The notes under the pieces were generated by a model. The model did no database searches and had not been told where the DNA came from. It saw only the letters and a program-made list of their open reading frames with translations. Shown one piece after another: positions 62,838 to 64,000 of a stretch of 64,000 bases of DNA. Each line of letters begins with the position of its first letter. Within the stretch, counting starts at the first letter, position 1. The stretch is taken from positions 1-64,000 of the forward strand of contig JAAYEI010000056.1 in NCBI GenBank assembly GCA_012728815.1, read 5' to 3'. The position numbers and the translations under genes are program-made. The stretch is from Clostridiales bacterium. Lineage in GTDB: Bacteria > Bacillota > Clostridia > Christensenellales > Aristaeellaceae.

Positions 62838-64000
62838 TTACAGGCCCTCAGCGGTAGCATACCCGTCCGGGGTCTGCCCGGCCTGGTCATCCATCGCTTT
62901 CATGCGCTGCCGGGCGCGCTTGCGCCACCGCCCGTAACGGAAGGCCAGGTAGTTGATCAGCGCGCCCGCGCTCCAGGTGATGAGCACCCCGTAGTAGATC
63001 ATCTCCGGCTGGCCCAGGGGCTGCTGCGGGGTCTTGCTCAGCTCCACCAGCAGGTAGGACACCGGCACGCGCAGGCCCACGGAGGTGATCAGCGAAATCC
63101 ACATGGGGGTCATCGCGTCCCCCGCGCCGCGCATGACACCGGACAGACACTGCAGAACCGCCATGCTCATATAGCCCAGGGACAGGATCCGGATGAAGCG
63201 CATGCCCCGGTCGATGATGGCCTGGGTGTGGGTAAACAGGCTCATGATGGAGCGGCCAAACAGCAGCAGGGCCAGGGTCATGACCGCGGCTACCGCCACC
63301 GCCATCAGGGTGCCCTGCGTGGCGCCCCGGCGGGCGCGCTCCAGGTCCCGCGCGCCCACGTTCTGCCCGGTGAAGGTGGTCATGGCCATGCCAAAGGAGA
63401 AGTTGGGCATCATGGCAAAGCCGTCCACCCGCATGGAGATAATGACCGTGGCCACAATCTCCGGCCCGAAGCTGTTTTGCAGGCGCTGTACCAGGATCAT
63501 GGCGGAGGAGAAGATGGCCTGCGTCAGCCCTGAGGGCATCCCCAGGCGAATAATCTCAGACACGGTGCGCCTGTGCAGCCGCAGGGTGCCGCGGTGCATG
63601 TCGAAGGTTTCGCGCATGCGGGCCAGCTTCAGGTAACACAGCACGGCCGAGACCGACTGGGCGATGATGGTGGCCCAGGCCACCCCGGCCACGCCCCAGC
63701 CAAAGCCAATCACGAACCACAGGTCTAGCGCGATGTTCAGCGCGCTGGTGAGCAGCAGGAAGCCCAGGGCGGAGAAGCTGTCCCCCAGACCGCGCAGCAC
63801 GCCGGAGAGCACGTTGTAGTAGGTAAATCCGAAGATGCCCAGGAAAAAGATGCGCAGGTAGGCGATGGCGTCGTCAATGATGGCCTCCGGGGTGTTCAGC
63901 GCCCGCAGCATGATGGGCGAGAGCCACACGCCCAGCACCATGATCAGGGCGGACACGATGGCCGTCAGGCTGATGCAGTTGCCGATGGCTTCGCTCAGCA
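62838..64000 (-). CDS. MATE-family efflux transporter, N-terminus outside the window
   Basis: The last 387 residues are visible; the start lies beyond the right edge. Family sequences include IAYLRIFFLGIFGFTYYNV, VLRGLGDSFSALGFL, GLPSG-like GMPSGLTQAIFSSAMI, MPNFSFGMAMTTFTGQNVGA and CLSGVMRGAGDAMTPMW. Ten or so hydrophobic segments are present. MATE proteins export drugs or metabolites with Na+ or H+. The C-terminus ends in a basic helix and a short polar tail. Substrate unknown. Confidence 0.9.
   Translation of the reverse strand, partial: LSEAIGNCISLTAIVSALIMVLGVWLSPIMLRALNTPEAIIDDAIAYLRIFFLGIFGFTYYNVLSGVLRGLGDSFSALGFLLLTSALNIALDLWFVIGFGWGVAGVAWATIIAQSVSAVLCYLKLARMRETFDMHRGTLRLHRRTVSEIIRLGMPSGLTQAIFSSAMILVQRLQNSFGPEIVATVIISMRVDGFAMMPNFSFGMAMTTFTGQNVGARDLERARRGATQGTLMAVAVAAVMTLALLLFGRSIMSLFTHTQAIIDRGMRFIRILSLGYMSMAVLQCLSGVMRGAGDAMTPMWISLITSVGLRVPVSYLLVELSKTPQQPLGQPEMIYYGVLITWSAGALINYLAFRYGRWRKRARQRMKAMDDQAGQTPDGYATAEGL

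Overview
The window looks like a piece of chromosome from a GC-rich Gram-positive anaerobe, most likely an uncultured member of the Clostridia. The reasons are a SepF-DivIVA division cluster, a T-box leader in front of ileS, a CtsR-type operator in front of clpB, LrgA/LrgB, many TTG and GTG starts behind strong GGAGG ribosome binding sites, and a flavin thioredoxin reductase that has lost its NADPH motifs, as in clostridial ferredoxin-dependent forms. Base composition is well above 60% GC by eye except in a few promoter regions. No 16S gene is present, so the placement is inference. I see no phage genes, transposases, CRISPR arrays or recognisable transcription-factor genes.

Layout. 1-1038: the end of a tRNA cluster (Thr, Pro), a terminator and about 880 bases without a convincing gene but with a repeated 8-mer. 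1039-9345: a seven-gene operon, iolE-iolB-iolD-iolG followed by archaeal-type GAPDH, archaeal-type phosphoglycerate kinase and a LarA-family nickel-pincer racemase. 9472-15385: a secreted protein, an HlyD-like membrane protein, sepF, divIVA and a ROK fructokinase. 15456-18831: ileS (type 2) on the minus strand with its T-box and promoter. 18841-22419: a heterodimeric ABC exporter. 22461-29251: a minus-strand operon of mixed content (AI-2E-like permease, ABC-2 transporter, GH65 phosphorylase, DppA-like peptidase, TIM-barrel isomerase). 29298-35230: a sugar ABC importer with a Gfo/Idh dehydrogenase and a sugar isomerase/epimerase. 35309-38082: clpB.

38173-41279: an ATP-grasp ligase, an esterase and LrgA/LrgB in one operon. 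41352-43450: pgsA and guaB. 43582-53990: a long minus-strand series with a CorC-like protein, thioredoxin reductase-like protein, a secreted protein, tdh, kbl, trpS, a lipase-like hydrolase, a P1 peptidase, acpS and nnr. 54012-55993: a DUF5685-like protein, a J-domain protein and a membrane zinc-ribbon protein. 56109-61656: xpt with a BMP-type nucleoside ABC importer. 61673-64000: a membrane-anchored hydrolase and the C-terminal part of a MATE transporter.

The most unusual block is 1039-9345. The upper inositol pathway (inositol to 2-deoxy-5-keto-gluconate) is joined by overlapping or closely spaced genes to an archaeal-type aldehyde-to-acid substrate-level phosphorylation pair and a hydroxyacid racemase, while iolC, iolJ and iolA are absent from the window.
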